Positions 54,029-63,765 of a stretch of DNA of 64,000 bases are shown in pieces. This DNA comes from Natronolimnobius sp. AArcel1 (GTDB lineage Archaea > Halobacteriota > Halobacteria > Halobacteriales > Natrialbaceae), in assembly GCF_011043775.1 (NCBI RefSeq), contig NZ_JAAKXY010000001.1, positions 597,617 through 661,616 on the forward strand. Direction: 5' to 3'. The translations under genes and the position numbers were made by a program. Under the pieces are notes generated by a model. That model searched no databases, was not told the origin of the DNA, and was given only the letters and a program-made list of their open reading frames with translations. Within the stretch, counting starts at the first letter, position 1. The number at the start of each line of letters is the position of its first letter.

Positions 54029-54427
54029 ATGGCCGACGATTTCCTTGGAACCGGCTGGCAGTTTCCGGTCACGTCGGATCACCGCGGCGATATCCAACTC
54101 TCGGATACCGACGCCGACATTCGGGAAGCGATTGCGATCATCCTCGGAACTGCGAAAGGCGAACGGATCATGCGCCCGGAGTTTGGCTGCGATATCCACG
54201 ATCATGTCTACTCGTCGGCCTCGCCGGCGACGTTGAACCTCATCGAGAGTAGCGTCCGCGAGGCGCTCGTTCGCTGGGAACCCCGGATCGACGTCGAAGA
54301 CGTGACCGCGAGACCCGCCGACGAAGACCCAAACAGGATCCTGATCGACATCGAGTACCGCGTGCGGACGACGAACAGTCTGTCAAACATGGTCTATCCG
54401 TTCCATATTACAGAGGGAGATGGCTGA
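54029..54427 (+). CDS. Baseplate wedge protein (GPW/gp25-like)
   Basis: The 132-residue protein has the gp25 pattern: GWQFPVTSDHRGDIQLSDTD, DIREAIAIILGTAKGERIMR, PEFGCDIHDHVYSSASPATL and the hallmark REALVRWEPRIDVEDV containing the E-P-R motif. It anchors the first sheath ring to the baseplate in contractile machines. That implies a sheath exists, although none is encoded in this window. The end overlaps the first J gene by eight bases. Confidence 0.9.
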   Translation: MADDFLGTGWQFPVTSDHRGDIQLSDTDADIREAIAIILGTAKGERIMRPEFGCDIHDHVYSSASPATLNLIESSVREALVRWEPRIDVEDVTARPADEDPNRILIDIEYRVRTTNSLSNMVYPFHITEGDG

Positions 54428-57400
54428 CGAACCGATTATCGACGAGCGAGACCAGGAAGCGGTGTTCGAAACGCTCCTCGAGCGCGCCGACGGCTACACC
54501 GACGCGTGGGATCCCCAGACGTCAGACGTCGGACGGACGCTGTTGCGCATCTTCTCGACGTTCGAAGCCGACGTACGAAAGCGACTGAACGAGGTTCCCG
54601 AAAAGCACCTCCTCGCGTTTCTGGACGCTCTCGAGTTCGCTCGACGACCACCGCAGGCGGCTCGGACGCCGCTTACGTTTACCGTCTCGACGGATCTTGA
54701 CCGAAACGTCCCGATACCGGGTGGTACGCGGGCGACCGCCAATCCGGGCGATGGAGATACCCAGCAGTTCGAACTCCCCAAAGACGGCGGGTTCGAAGCG
54801 ACGCCGGCGCGGTTGCGAGACGTCGTCGGCGTCGAGCCGACGGACGACGCCATCGTCGATCACGGCGACGTTCTCGAGGGAGAGGCAATCGAACTGTTCT
54901 CGGGAAGCAACATGCAGGCCCACGTGCTCTACCTGGGAAACGACGCCGCGTTGAATCTTGAGGGAGGGGCGACGTTTTCGGTGTCGGTCGAAGCAGAGAC
55001 GGGCGCCGACCGGTTCTTCGAGGCAACGGTCTGGGAGTACTACGGCGAAGATGCGGACGGAACTGAGGGATGGCACCGACTCGAGCGCCCAGCCGACGAT
55101 CACCGTGATGACGACGTTGGCGTTGAAGCACTGCAGGAACGGCTGCAGTCTGACGCCGCAGGGACGCGACACCATGCCGACCGAGAACAGCGCAGTGAAC
55201 GAACGTTTCGCGTACCCGGAAAACCGGTCGAACACGAACTCAACGGCGTCGATAGTCGGTGGATCCGCTGTTCGATCACCGACGCCGATTCGAATGTGCT
55301 CTCGACGACGGTAACCTCACTTTCAATACACGTCGCAAGCACCGGGACGGAAGACGGTCTCGAGGCAGATATGTTGCTGTTCAATGACGTTCCGCTGTCG
55401 GCCGACGACGGTGCGATCAGGCCGTTCGGACGCATTCCGCAGCCGCCGGCAACGTTCTACGCGGCGTGTCAGGAAGCGTTTACGAAACCGGGCGCGGTCG
55501 TCGACCTCGAGTTCATCCCACCGACCGCCAGCGCGGGTGACGAGGCGGAAACGACGGATTCGGAAACGAGCAGGGAAACGGCGGAGACAAGAGCGGGAAC
55601 GGGGATGGGAAGCGACGGGCCAGCGACGAACGCGGGTGCCGGCGTGCTCGGTGGTCCGCCGCGACTCTCCTGGGAGTACTGGAACGGTGACGGCTGGACG
55701 CGACTGGAGTCAGTCGAGGACGGAACTGGTGCCTTCCAGACTGCAGGCACAGTCCAGTTCGATGTCCCCCAAGATATCGAGGCGACGACGGTGTCCGGTC
55801 ACGAGAACGTCTGGATTCGGGCTCGACTGGTCGGTGGGAACTACGGCCAGCCGTCGTATGAGGTAACGAGCGACGGCACCCGTGGATCGCTCATCGACGA
55901 GCCCGACTCGCCAACGTTTGGCGACGTTAGCATTCAGTACGACCGCGGCGAACAACCGTTCGAGACGGTGTTTCGGTACAACAATGCGGCATACAGCGAG
56001 GATTTATTCGACGCCACTGGCGGGTTCGAGCCGTTTACCGACGTTCCTGACGAACACCAGACGCTGTATCTCGGGTTCGATGACACTCTTCGGAATGGGC
56101 CGTTGACGCTGTTCGTTCCGGTCGAGGATACGACCTACCCCCAGTCGTTCGATCCCGGTGTCCAGTGGGAGTACTGCATCGACCCCGTCAGCGGTGAGTG
56201 GGCCAAACTCGATACCTACGACCGAACGGGCGGCTTGACCGAACGAGGAATTGTCACGCTCACGTTCCCCGAACCTACGTCCGCACTCGAGTTGTTCGAT
56301 CGGGAGCGCCACTGGATTCGAGCCCGCGTAACCAAAGACGAGTTCGATATCGATCACGACCCACGCGATGGCCAGCCCGCAACGACTGAAACGGTTTCGG
56401 CCGGCCACACGGACTCGGATCCGGTGGCCGGCTCGGTCCCGGCGGACGTCACGAGCGAGCGGACAACCTCGTCGCCCGTTCTCGAGGGGATCTACCCGAA
56501 TACGCAATGGGCGTACAACACCCTAACAGTCGAAGACGAGGTCCTTGGCTCGAGCGATGGCTCTCACAACCAGTCATTTCGATGTGGACACGCACCGATC
56601 ATCGATATCGACGTGTGGGTGGACGAACGCTCGACCTTGTCTGCGGGCGAACGCCGCAGGCTTGATGAGGAGCGTCCAGAGGCCGTCGCGCCGGAGTACG
56701 ACTCCCGTGGGGAACTGACCGCATTCTGGGTTCGCTGGCACAGTGTCGACGATTTCCTCGATTCGGATCCGACCGACAGACACTACGTGATCAATCGAAC
56801 GCTTGGTGTCGTCGAATTCGGCGACGGCGACAACGGCGCGATTCCGCCGACAGGACAAGACAACGCCAAAGCAACCTACACTACCGGCGGCGGCAGTGAC
56901 GGCAACGTCGACGCCCGAACAGTGACCGACCTGAAGAGTTCAGTCGCGCTGGTCGAGTCGGTGTCAAACCCGACACCGGCTGACGGCGGTGCCGATATCG
57001 AGTCGACCGACACGCTCGTCTCTCGGTCGACGAATCGACTCAAACATCGCAACCGGGCGGTGACGGCGCAAGACTACGAGCAGGTCGCGAAAGCCGAATT
57101 CCCCGAACTCGCTCGCGTCACATGCGATCCGGCGCTCGGCGGTGGAGATGGGTCACGGGTGACCGTTCTGATCGTCCCGCAGACCGAACGCGAAAAACCC
57201 GTTCCATCGATGGAACTCAAACACCGTGTTCGCGAAACGTTGTACGACCGCGCACCCGCCTCGCTCGTTGCCGACGATGACGCTGATATCGTCGTCCGTG
57301 GCCCCGGCTACGGTGAACTCTCAACCGAAATGACAGTCCGTGCGACTAACGTCAAAAGCGTCTCGTTACTCAAAGGAGCTATCGAACGGCGGCTCAACCA

Positions 57401-57653
57401 GTATCTCCACCCCCTGTTTGGAAACGACGGCAACGGCTGGAAGTTCGGCGCAGTACCCGATTCGAAACGACTTGCAACGGTCGTCGGCGACGTCGATTCT
57501 GTCGCCGAAGTCACAACGTTCGACGTCACAGTCGAAACCGGATCGCAGCGTCACATGCTCTCGGGCCACGACGATACTCAAACACTCCCTCGAGACACGC
57601 TCGTCTGCAGCGGCACACACGAAATTACGGTGACGACGGAGGGACAACGATGA
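54420..57653 (+). CDS. Large baseplate J-like protein (Afp11-type)
   Basis: The 1077-residue protein. The N-terminus (RTLLRIFSTFEADVRKRLNE, EKHLLAFLDALEFARRPPQA) fits baseplate wedge assembly. The middle has putative fibre or decoration segments (two LSWEYWNGDGWTRLES-like repeats) with a flexible Ser/Thr/Gly linker near residues 375-410. The C-terminal ~330 residues are a gpJ/gp47 core: RHYVINRTLGVVEFGDGDNG, KHRNRAVTAQDYEQVAKAEF and VTVLIVPQTEREKPVP. It resembles Afp11/Pvc11, the wedge protein equivalent of T4 gp6. It is much longer than phage gpJ (about 300) but in the range of eCIS forms. Confidence 0.85.
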   Translation: MADEPIIDERDQEAVFETLLERADGYTDAWDPQTSDVGRTLLRIFSTFEADVRKRLNEVPEKHLLAFLDALEFARRPPQAARTPLTFTVSTDLDRNVPIPGGTRATANPGDGDTQQFELPKDGGFEATPARLRDVVGVEPTDDAIVDHGDVLEGEAIELFSGSNMQAHVLYLGNDAALNLEGGATFSVSVEAETGADRFFEATVWEYYGEDADGTEGWHRLERPADDHRDDDVGVEALQERLQSDAAGTRHHADREQRSERTFRVPGKPVEHELNGVDSRWIRCSITDADSNVLSTTVTSLSIHVASTGTEDGLEADMLLFNDVPLSADDGAIRPFGRIPQPPATFYAACQEAFTKPGAVVDLEFIPPTASAGDEAETTDSETSRETAETRAGTGMGSDGPATNAGAGVLGGPPRLSWEYWNGDGWTRLESVEDGTGAFQTAGTVQFDVPQDIEATTVSGHENVWIRARLVGGNYGQPSYEVTSDGTRGSLIDEPDSPTFGDVSIQYDRGEQPFETVFRYNNAAYSEDLFDATGGFEPFTDVPDEHQTLYLGFDDTLRNGPLTLFVPVEDTTYPQSFDPGVQWEYCIDPVSGEWAKLDTYDRTGGLTERGIVTLTFPEPTSALELFDRERHWIRARVTKDEFDIDHDPRDGQPATTETVSAGHTDSDPVAGSVPADVTSERTTSSPVLEGIYPNTQWAYNTLTVEDEVLGSSDGSHNQSFRCGHAPIIDIDVWVDERSTLSAGERRRLDEERPEAVAPEYDSRGELTAFWVRWHSVDDFLDSDPTDRHYVINRTLGVVEFGDGDNGAIPPTGQDNAKATYTTGGGSDGNVDARTVTDLKSSVALVESVSNPTPADGGADIESTDTLVSRSTNRLKHRNRAVTAQDYEQVAKAEFPELARVTCDPALGGGDGSRVTVLIVPQTEREKPVPSMELKHRVRETLYDRAPASLVADDDADIVVRGPGYGELSTEMTVRATNVKSVSLLKGAIERRLNQYLHPLFGNDGNGWKFGAVPDSKRLATVVGDVDSVAEVTTFDVTVETGSQRHMLSGHDDTQTLPRDTLVCSGTHEITVTTEGQR

Positions 57654-57719
57654 TCGAATCGATCCAACGGCGACCGCACTGTCACACCCTGCGGCAGACT
57701 GAACTGAGGTAATACGACG

Positions 57720-59675
57720 ATGGGACTCGACGTACCAGAACTCGACGATCGGGAGTACGAAGCGTTGCTCGAACAGGCTACAAAGCTGATTCCAGCGTAT
57801 TCGGACGAGTGGACCGACTTCAACCCACACGATCCTGGGATCACGATCCTGGAAGTGCTCGCATGGCTCACCGAAACGCACAGCTACCAGCTCGATCAGA
57901 TCACCGATGAGCACCGCGAGAAGTACCTTCGACTGATTGATCACGGGTGTCGTCCGCCGAAACCGGCAACGGCGCAGTTGCAGCTTTTCCCGCCCGCTGC
58001 AGTCAGTGGCGACCGCTTGCCGGCCGGAACGCAACTGGCAGTGACCGACGGATCCGATGCTGTCTATCGGTTCGAGACAAACCACGATGTCGTCTGTTCG
58101 GCGGCTGAAATCCAGCGCGTCATCACCGTCGACGAGACCGGAACGACCGATCACGGCGAAGCAAACCAAACTGACGGCATGTTCTACCGGCCGTTCGGTG
58201 ACGAGATTACCCGCGGAGACGCAGTCTATCTCGGCTTCGACCGGGATCCGTTCGAAAACAAGGAAAGCCTCACGCTGTCGGTCGACTACCACGACGAGAA
58301 CCTCCCGGATCCCGAACCGCCACAGTCCGACGAAGCGCCACCTACGTTCACTCCATCCGTGGCGCTGGCCTGGGAGTACCGCGACCCAGAGACAGAGACG
58401 TGGCGAGCGCTGTCCGTTGTGGCCGATGAGACCGACGTCCTGTACGGCGGCGGCTGGCTCGAACTCATCGACGACTCGGACGAAACCACCTCGAGCGAAG
58501 ACGACGACTCTTCACCTGAGCCAGCAACCACCGGCGAGGTCTGGATTCGCTGTCGCGTTGAGAAGCCAGGCTACGAGATACCGCCACAGGTCAACGCGAT
58601 CAGACCGAACGTCGTCAGCGCCAGCCACGCCGTGTCGGTTTCGAACGAACGCCTGTCTCCAGTTGGGGACGCTAACTGGTCAGAGACGTCACCGGCACTC
58701 GACGGCCAGACGTACGCATTCGAGCATGATCCAGTCCTCTCGGCGACCGTCTACGTCGACGGCGACCGCTTCGTTGAGGTTCCCGACTTCGACGCGTCAA
58801 GTCCCGATGACTCTCACTACGTCCTTGACCAAACCCGCGGACAAGTGACGTTTGGCACCGGCGTTGCCGGCCGCGTTCCGCCACCGGACGCGACGATCAC
58901 CGCCGACTACGTCACCGGCGGCGGCACCGATGGCAACGTCTCCTCGAGTGCCGTCTGGCGATTCAGCGACTCTAATACCGAACTGACGGCGGGTGTCTCG
59001 CCAGCCGACATCGACGTCGAACCATTACGAGCGGCAACCTGCGGCACCGACGAGGAAACGGTCGACGCCGCGCTGCGCCGTGCTCGACGTGACCTTCGAC
59101 GGCCCCATCGGGCGGTCACCGAGGACGACTACCGCTATCTCGCGTCACGAACGCCCGGACTCAGGATCGGGCGCACGACCGTCCTGGTCGACGGCGACCA
59201 GACGACCGTGGTCGTCGTCCCCTACGCGCCACGAGATATCCCCAGCCCGGAGCCAAGCGAGGGCTTTCTCGAGGCAGTCAATCGACACCTCCGCGAACGG
59301 ACGCTCCTGACCGACCGCATCCACGTCAGCGGGCCGCGATACGTTCGACTCGAACTCACCGTCACCGGACGGACGCGCCCTCGCTACACCGACAGCGGAC
59401 ACGAAGCTGCGATCACCGATGCCGTCGAGTCGTATCTCCATCCGTTGTACGGGTACAACGGCGAGGGGTGGCCGTTCGGCCGCAGACTCGAGGGAGCGGG
59501 ACTGGCCGATGTGATTGGCGCTGTCGACGCAATCGATGAGGTGACAGACATTGCGATCACTGCCCACGGCGGGACGACCGTCGACGACCGGACGGTACTG
59601 ATCGACGAGACGTCGCTGTTTACCGTCGCAGACGTGACCGTCGATCTGACGACGGCGAGCCGACGAGGTGACTAA
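57720..59675 (+). CDS. Second baseplate J-like protein (Afp12-type)
   Basis: The 651-residue protein starts ELDDREYEALLEQATKLIPA, then TDFNPHDPGITILEVLAWLT, the typical eCIS J-protein opening. The rest parallels the preceding protein: SHYVLDQTRGQVTFGTGVAG, TADYVTGGGTDGNVSSSAV, RRPHRAVTEDDYRYLASRTP and a closing SYLHPLYGYNGEGWPFGRRL domain. A GAGGT Shine-Dalgarno precedes the start. Two J paralogues in tandem are usual in Afp/PVC-like particles (gp6/gp7 equivalents). Confidence 0.88.
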   Translation: MGLDVPELDDREYEALLEQATKLIPAYSDEWTDFNPHDPGITILEVLAWLTETHSYQLDQITDEHREKYLRLIDHGCRPPKPATAQLQLFPPAAVSGDRLPAGTQLAVTDGSDAVYRFETNHDVVCSAAEIQRVITVDETGTTDHGEANQTDGMFYRPFGDEITRGDAVYLGFDRDPFENKESLTLSVDYHDENLPDPEPPQSDEAPPTFTPSVALAWEYRDPETETWRALSVVADETDVLYGGGWLELIDDSDETTSSEDDDSSPEPATTGEVWIRCRVEKPGYEIPPQVNAIRPNVVSASHAVSVSNERLSPVGDANWSETSPALDGQTYAFEHDPVLSATVYVDGDRFVEVPDFDASSPDDSHYVLDQTRGQVTFGTGVAGRVPPPDATITADYVTGGGTDGNVSSSAVWRFSDSNTELTAGVSPADIDVEPLRAATCGTDEETVDAALRRARRDLRRPHRAVTEDDYRYLASRTPGLRIGRTTVLVDGDQTTVVVVPYAPRDIPSPEPSEGFLEAVNRHLRERTLLTDRIHVSGPRYVRLELTVTGRTRPRYTDSGHEAAITDAVESYLHPLYGYNGEGWPFGRRLEGAGLADVIGAVDAIDEVTDIAITAHGGTTVDDRTVLIDETSLFTVADVTVDLTTASRRGD

Positions 59676-59677
59676 CA

Positions 59678-61915
59678 ATGGAATTTTCGTATGCAACGAC
59701 GACCAGCGAATCAGACTGGAGCGGGTGGACGACCCGAAACGTCGACGTCGCCGACGGCGGCATCACGCTCGCCCGAACGACGGCGATCCGTGAAAGTGAC
59801 CTCGGCGCGTCGTACGTCGATCTCGCCGTTGATCCATCTGGACTGCTCTATACGCTCCGCTCGTCCGGAGCGCTGTACAGATACAACCCAAGCACCGACA
59901 CCAGACAGCGACTGCTGGACGCGACCGATACCTCACTCGAGTCGCCGCGTGCGGTTTGTGCGAGCGAGAACCGGATCTTCGTCGCCGACGGTGCAACTGA
60001 GTCAATCGTGACGGTCTCGCCGCGACTCCAGCGGGAGACGGGAACGCTGCGCGCACAGGCGGTCGACCCAGTCGAACTCACCTACGACTCCGGAACGATC
60101 TACGTCCTCGACGGCGACGAACGGATCGTTTGCATGGGTGACGACGACCTCACTATCGACTGGTGGCTCAGATCGCCAGTCGACATTGCCGTCACGGACG
60201 AACTGAGCTACGCACTCGATACCGTCGACGGCGAGCCAACCGTCCGTGCATTTCGAGACGAACAAGAGATTCGTGATGAGACGTTCCCGCTGTCGGCTGA
60301 TGCGTTCACCGTAAACGACACGCGATTCGTTCCAACCGCTGTCGCCGCACCTCGAGGCAGCGTCGTTCTCGCCGGCACGATGGCTCAGGACGACCACGGA
60401 CTGTTCGAGTGGAACCCGGAGACACGCGAATTCGAACAGCTTGCGACCCTCGCGGATCGCTGTGTCCAACTCGTCAGCCGCCCCGCTGGACCCACCCCCG
60501 GTCGCGTCTTCTACGCGCTCGTCGGCGACAACCGAACCTGTTACGCACTACGAGAGGTCACCGAGTACGCTCGACACGCAGAGCGTGACCGCCACGTCGG
60601 TCTCGCGGTTCACCGATACGACTCCGGCGCCGATGATATTGAGTGGCACCGACTCGCGCTCGAACTCGCCCGTTCTTCGGCCAGTACGCAGGTTCGCGTC
60701 CGATACCACGCAACCGACGACCGAACCCTGTTCCCCCTCGATTCCGACGGGGAAAAGACACAGGTGGTCGGACTCTCCGCCCTCGAGACGGAGCAGACCG
60801 ACGCGACGACCGGCGGCGGGACCGCGCAGGCTCGAGAGAGCGGGCAAGAGTGGGACCCATTTGATGCCGACGCTCTCGAGGCCCTCGCTACAGCTGGCGT
60901 CGACTCAGTCTGGGAACTCGCGACAGCGGACCCCGACCGGCTGACAGCCCAAAGCGGGCTTGCAGGCGAGACAGTTCGCCGATCACAGCGAACCGCAATT
61001 GACGTCCTCGCCGCCCACATCGAGACGGCGTGGACGCATGTCGACGAAATCGATCCTGAAGACATCTTGTTGCGGTCGGCAACGGGGCGGTACCTATACG
61101 TCGCCATCGAACTCGTTGGCACTCCAACCGTAGCGCCGCTGATCGACTCGATGACCGCGTACTGCCCCCGTCAGTCGTATCTCCGATATCTGCCCGAACT
61201 GTATCAATCAGACACACGCTCGAGTGCGTTTCTCGAGCGGTATCTCTCAGTCTTCGAAACCTCGTTCGCCGATATCGAGTCTGAAATCGAACGTCTCGGC
61301 CGCTACCTCGATCCACATGGCGCTCCGAGTCAATCACTCGCCTGGCTCGAAGACTGGCTCGCCGCCGACGAGTACCGACACTGGCCCGAGAGCGCCCGAC
61401 GGGAATTTCTGGCCCGTGCACCCGAGTTGTACAAAAAACGCGGCACGAAAGCCGGCTTGCGGGCAATCCTCGAGTTGTACCTACGACATGCAACAGGATC
61501 ACGTGACGGCGTAACCCAATCACCAACCGGCCGTGAGACTTCCATCGATGACGATCGCGGCGGTCAGGGCGACATCGGCACAGGTCATCGCCTGTTTTTT
61601 GTCGATCCCTCCGACGTCGGTCGGCTCGACGACCCAGCCGCCCAAGAGTACGCTTCGATGCTGTCCGGGGACCGAGCGTTCGCCCTGTTCTGTGGCCCCT
61701 TCGAATCCAACGACCACCAAGCGGCAGTTGAGCACATCGTCGAAACCGAAAAACCGGCTCACGTCGACGCGCACGTCCTCGCACTCGAGGATGAGTTAAC
61801 CCTCGGCGGCAGTACGTTCCTCGGACTCAACAGCAGTCTCCAGACGCGGACATTCGCGATGGGCGATGCCGTCCTCGGAGAAGATACGATCCTCGGCACT
61901 CGCGGGTCAGACTGA
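59678..61915 (+). CDS. Tail protein with beta-propeller-like N-terminus and tail-protein-I C-terminus
   Basis: The 745-residue protein. Residues ~1-330 form repeated strands suggesting an NHL/SMP-like propeller (SYVDLAVDPSGLLYTLRSSG, PRAVCASENRIFVADGATES, VELTYDSGTIYVLDGDERIV). Residues ~395-445 look like a helix-hairpin-helix (DALEALATAGVDSVWELATA). The rest is the phage tail-domain seen in eCIS: YLRYLPELYQSDTRSSAFLE, IESEIERLGRYLDPHGAPS and ELYKKRGTKAGLRAILELYL. It may attach fibres or recognise a surface. It is the last clear gene of the + strand operon. Confidence 0.85.
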   Translation: MEFSYATTTSESDWSGWTTRNVDVADGGITLARTTAIRESDLGASYVDLAVDPSGLLYTLRSSGALYRYNPSTDTRQRLLDATDTSLESPRAVCASENRIFVADGATESIVTVSPRLQRETGTLRAQAVDPVELTYDSGTIYVLDGDERIVCMGDDDLTIDWWLRSPVDIAVTDELSYALDTVDGEPTVRAFRDEQEIRDETFPLSADAFTVNDTRFVPTAVAAPRGSVVLAGTMAQDDHGLFEWNPETREFEQLATLADRCVQLVSRPAGPTPGRVFYALVGDNRTCYALREVTEYARHAERDRHVGLAVHRYDSGADDIEWHRLALELARSSASTQVRVRYHATDDRTLFPLDSDGEKTQVVGLSALETEQTDATTGGGTAQARESGQEWDPFDADALEALATAGVDSVWELATADPDRLTAQSGLAGETVRRSQRTAIDVLAAHIETAWTHVDEIDPEDILLRSATGRYLYVAIELVGTPTVAPLIDSMTAYCPRQSYLRYLPELYQSDTRSSAFLERYLSVFETSFADIESEIERLGRYLDPHGAPSQSLAWLEDWLAADEYRHWPESARREFLARAPELYKKRGTKAGLRAILELYLRHATGSRDGVTQSPTGRETSIDDDRGGQGDIGTGHRLFFVDPSDVGRLDDPAAQEYASMLSGDRAFALFCGPFESNDHQAAVEHIVETEKPAHVDAHVLALEDELTLGGSTFLGLNSSLQTRTFAMGDAVLGEDTILGTRGSD

Positions 61916-61923
61916 GATCGAAT

Positions 61924-62118
61924 GTGCGTCGTTCCACACATCGGATAGAAGGCGACGTTCTCACCCTGCTCTATCGCGTCTCCGGCCCCAAAACCGAGAC
62001 ACTGGACCTGCTCGAGCAGCTCGAGACCCATGCGTCTGAATTTCTCCCTGTGGATTACGCGGTTGGAACGTCCGCCTCGAGGGTATGGTACTCGTCGTAC
62101 ATCTCGAGTTTGCCATAG
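61924..62118 (+). CDS. Doubtful short ORF at the end of the CIS operon
   Basis: A 64-codon frame starts at GTG eight bases after the tail gene. The middle (TLDLLEQLETHASEFLPVDY) reads like protein, but the last ~20 residues overlap the convergent partner gene and look random. It may be the cut-off start of a further CIS gene replaced by the effector region. Weak support. Confidence 0.25.
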   Translation: MRRSTHRIEGDVLTLLYRVSGPKTETLDLLEQLETHASEFLPVDYAVGTSASRVWYSSYISSLP

Positions 62119-62981
62119 CGCTTCGTGTAGTAGAGACGACCGGGACCGAGAACGCGGAATTCGGCAGGTGGTTCGACACCCATACCGATGAAGCAATCCC
62201 GAATCTGGCATTTTAGGTGATGAACCAGAAACTCCTGACACCGCTCAAGCGAATCGAATTCGACGGGCAGCAGTTCGATTCGAGCATCGGGGTCGCGAGC
62301 GACGGCTGCGTCACCGTCGACAACGTGCTCGGTCCACTCGTCATCGAGATAGAACATCCCGAGATCGGAGACGGCTCCAATCTCGAGTGAGTCACCAAAG
62401 TCGATCTCAGGATGGGCGGCGACAGCATCGGTAAACGCCTCCCAGTTCCCGGAGTCTTCTGCAGGCGGCTGCTCGAGGTCGATATCGTAGGTGTCAGCCA
62501 TACTCATCGCTTGCTCCAAGCCTGTCGACTGATCGGAATCGACCGCGAGGTGGATATCCTTCCGATAAAGGATTTCAGACGGCTCTTCAGCGTTTTCGGG
62601 GATCTCAACAACCCGTTCGGTGCCAGCATCGAAATAGCTGGTCACCTGCTGATAAAAGTCACCGAACAACCGCTCGAACTCCTCGAGCGAGAGGTCCTCG
62701 AGGGCGACACGGACGGTGTTGAGACGATCCGGATGTTCATCCCATGAGAGCGTCTCGTACCCGCGTTCTTTGTAGACGTAATACCGAGCGAATCGACGAG
62801 CCTGCTCGACGTGTTCGTTCCCCTCGTTAGTTCGCTTTGATGGATCGTCTGGATAGCCATCCTGCTCGTGATATTTAATATCTCCGTTGAACTCCATCTC
62901 GACCCAGTGTTCCACGTTATTATTATCGTATGTGTAGAGTCCAACTCGCTCACCATTTTCACCGGTGATATTGGCCTTCAT
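62055..62981 (-). CDS. Partner protein of the eCIS-core effector gene, unknown family
   Basis: The 308-residue acidic protein begins with VGLYTYDNNNVEHWVEMEFN. It has a central FGDFYQQVTSYFDAG segment and ends in a conserved block, FLVHHLKCQIRDCFIGMGVE followed by PPAEFRVLGPGRLYY. The same block occurs in the partial gene at 63766-64000. I chose ATG 62981; a GTG at 62990 overlaps the upstream stop (GTGA). It is translationally coupled to the truncated DUF4157 gene. Position suggests an immunity protein, or a chaperone or loader for effectors; I recognise no family. Confidence 0.75.
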   Translation of the reverse strand: MKANITGENGERVGLYTYDNNNVEHWVEMEFNGDIKYHEQDGYPDDPSKRTNEGNEHVEQARRFARYYVYKERGYETLSWDEHPDRLNTVRVALEDLSLEEFERLFGDFYQQVTSYFDAGTERVVEIPENAEEPSEILYRKDIHLAVDSDQSTGLEQAMSMADTYDIDLEQPPAEDSGNWEAFTDAVAAHPEIDFGDSLEIGAVSDLGMFYLDDEWTEHVVDGDAAVARDPDARIELLPVEFDSLERCQEFLVHHLKCQIRDCFIGMGVEPPAEFRVLGPGRLYYTKRYGKLEMYDEYHTLEADVPTA

Positions 62982-62986
62982 TGTAA

Positions 62987-63733
62987 TCACTTACCCAAAT
63001 CATTCGCCTGTGAATCTCCTTCTCCAGTCTCAGACCCATCACGAAGCCCAAGCTTCTGCTTGAGCGATTTGTATTTGTCTTTAAGGAACTCGATTTCGTC
63101 TTCGTACTTCTGACCGACCCATTTGCCGCCTTTATCGAGTGCACGTTTGCCGACCTGTTCGTAAAGGTCTTCGCTGGTCGTGGCTGCGTAGGCCAGCAGC
63201 GGCGCACCGATAAGTCCTGTCGCGGCGGTCACGGCACCAGTCGCGACGCCAGCAATCCCTGCTCCGAATGCGAGGCCGCCGGCTAACATTCCCTTCTTCG
63301 ACGCATCGACAGCATCCACACCATCAGAGCTGTAGACATCCTCTTTTAGCTGTTTCACGTCGTCGATGATTCGATTGACGGACTCTGATAGGTCGGCCCG
63401 CTCGTCGTCCTCAATCGCGTGCACTCCGTCCTCGAATTCCGGCTGTTCACCGCCGAGCAAGCTCTCGAGTGTTCCTTTGGCCGACTGCTGAATGTGCACG
63501 TCGGTTCCCATCCGATTGACGACCACAGGTTTCTCACCAGACAGTGCTTGTTTCGCCGTCTCGTCAGCTTCCCGCTCGAGTTGGGGATCCGGATCGATCT
63601 CTACCTGTGCACCCTCCTGGGGCATCATCGAAACCGTCGCACCACCGTTCTGTTGTTTGACGTGTTCTAACTCGTGCGCGAGTAGGAACGGCCCCTCGCC
63701 AGACTCCGGGTCATACTCGCCGGAGTTGAACAC
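62987..63733 (-). pseudogene. 5-prime-truncated eCIS-core (DUF4157) effector gene
   Basis: The frame starts at GTG 63733 inside the eCIS core domain: NSGEYDPESGEGPFLLAHEL, with a zinc-protease-like HELEH at residues 20-24 and EREADETA after it. Upstream in frame come G-T-D-I and then TGA, and the first half of the domain is missing. The remainder has a hydrophobic Gly/Ala-rich segment (residues ~148-184, AGGLAFGAGIAGVATGAVTA) and a Lys-rich coil (FLKDKYKSLKQKLGLRDG). It resembles a detached effector C-terminal cassette. It may still be translated from the GTG, so loss of function is not certain. Confidence 0.7.
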
Positions 63734-63765
63734 GATATCAGTTCCTCAGAGCGCACATTGACTCA

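Noticed and set aside
57366-58292. 308-codon open frame on the - strand across the two J-protein genes
   Set aside because: It spans the ends of two well-supported genes on the other strand and has no recognisable motif or acidic bias.
60888-61784. 298-codon Arg-rich open frame on the - strand opposite the tail protein gene
   Set aside because: Extreme arginine content marks an out-of-frame reading of a GC-rich gene.
46588-61915. Prophage or phage tail remnant
   Set aside because: Only baseplate-type genes are present. There is no capsid, portal, terminase, integrase, attachment repeat or lysis gene, while eCIS-core effector genes adjoin, so a contractile injection system fits better.
46588-61915. 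Type VI secretion system
   Set aside because: The genes are of the eCIS kind (LysM adaptor, separate gp27/gp5, large J proteins). TssJ/L/M-type membrane complex genes are absent.
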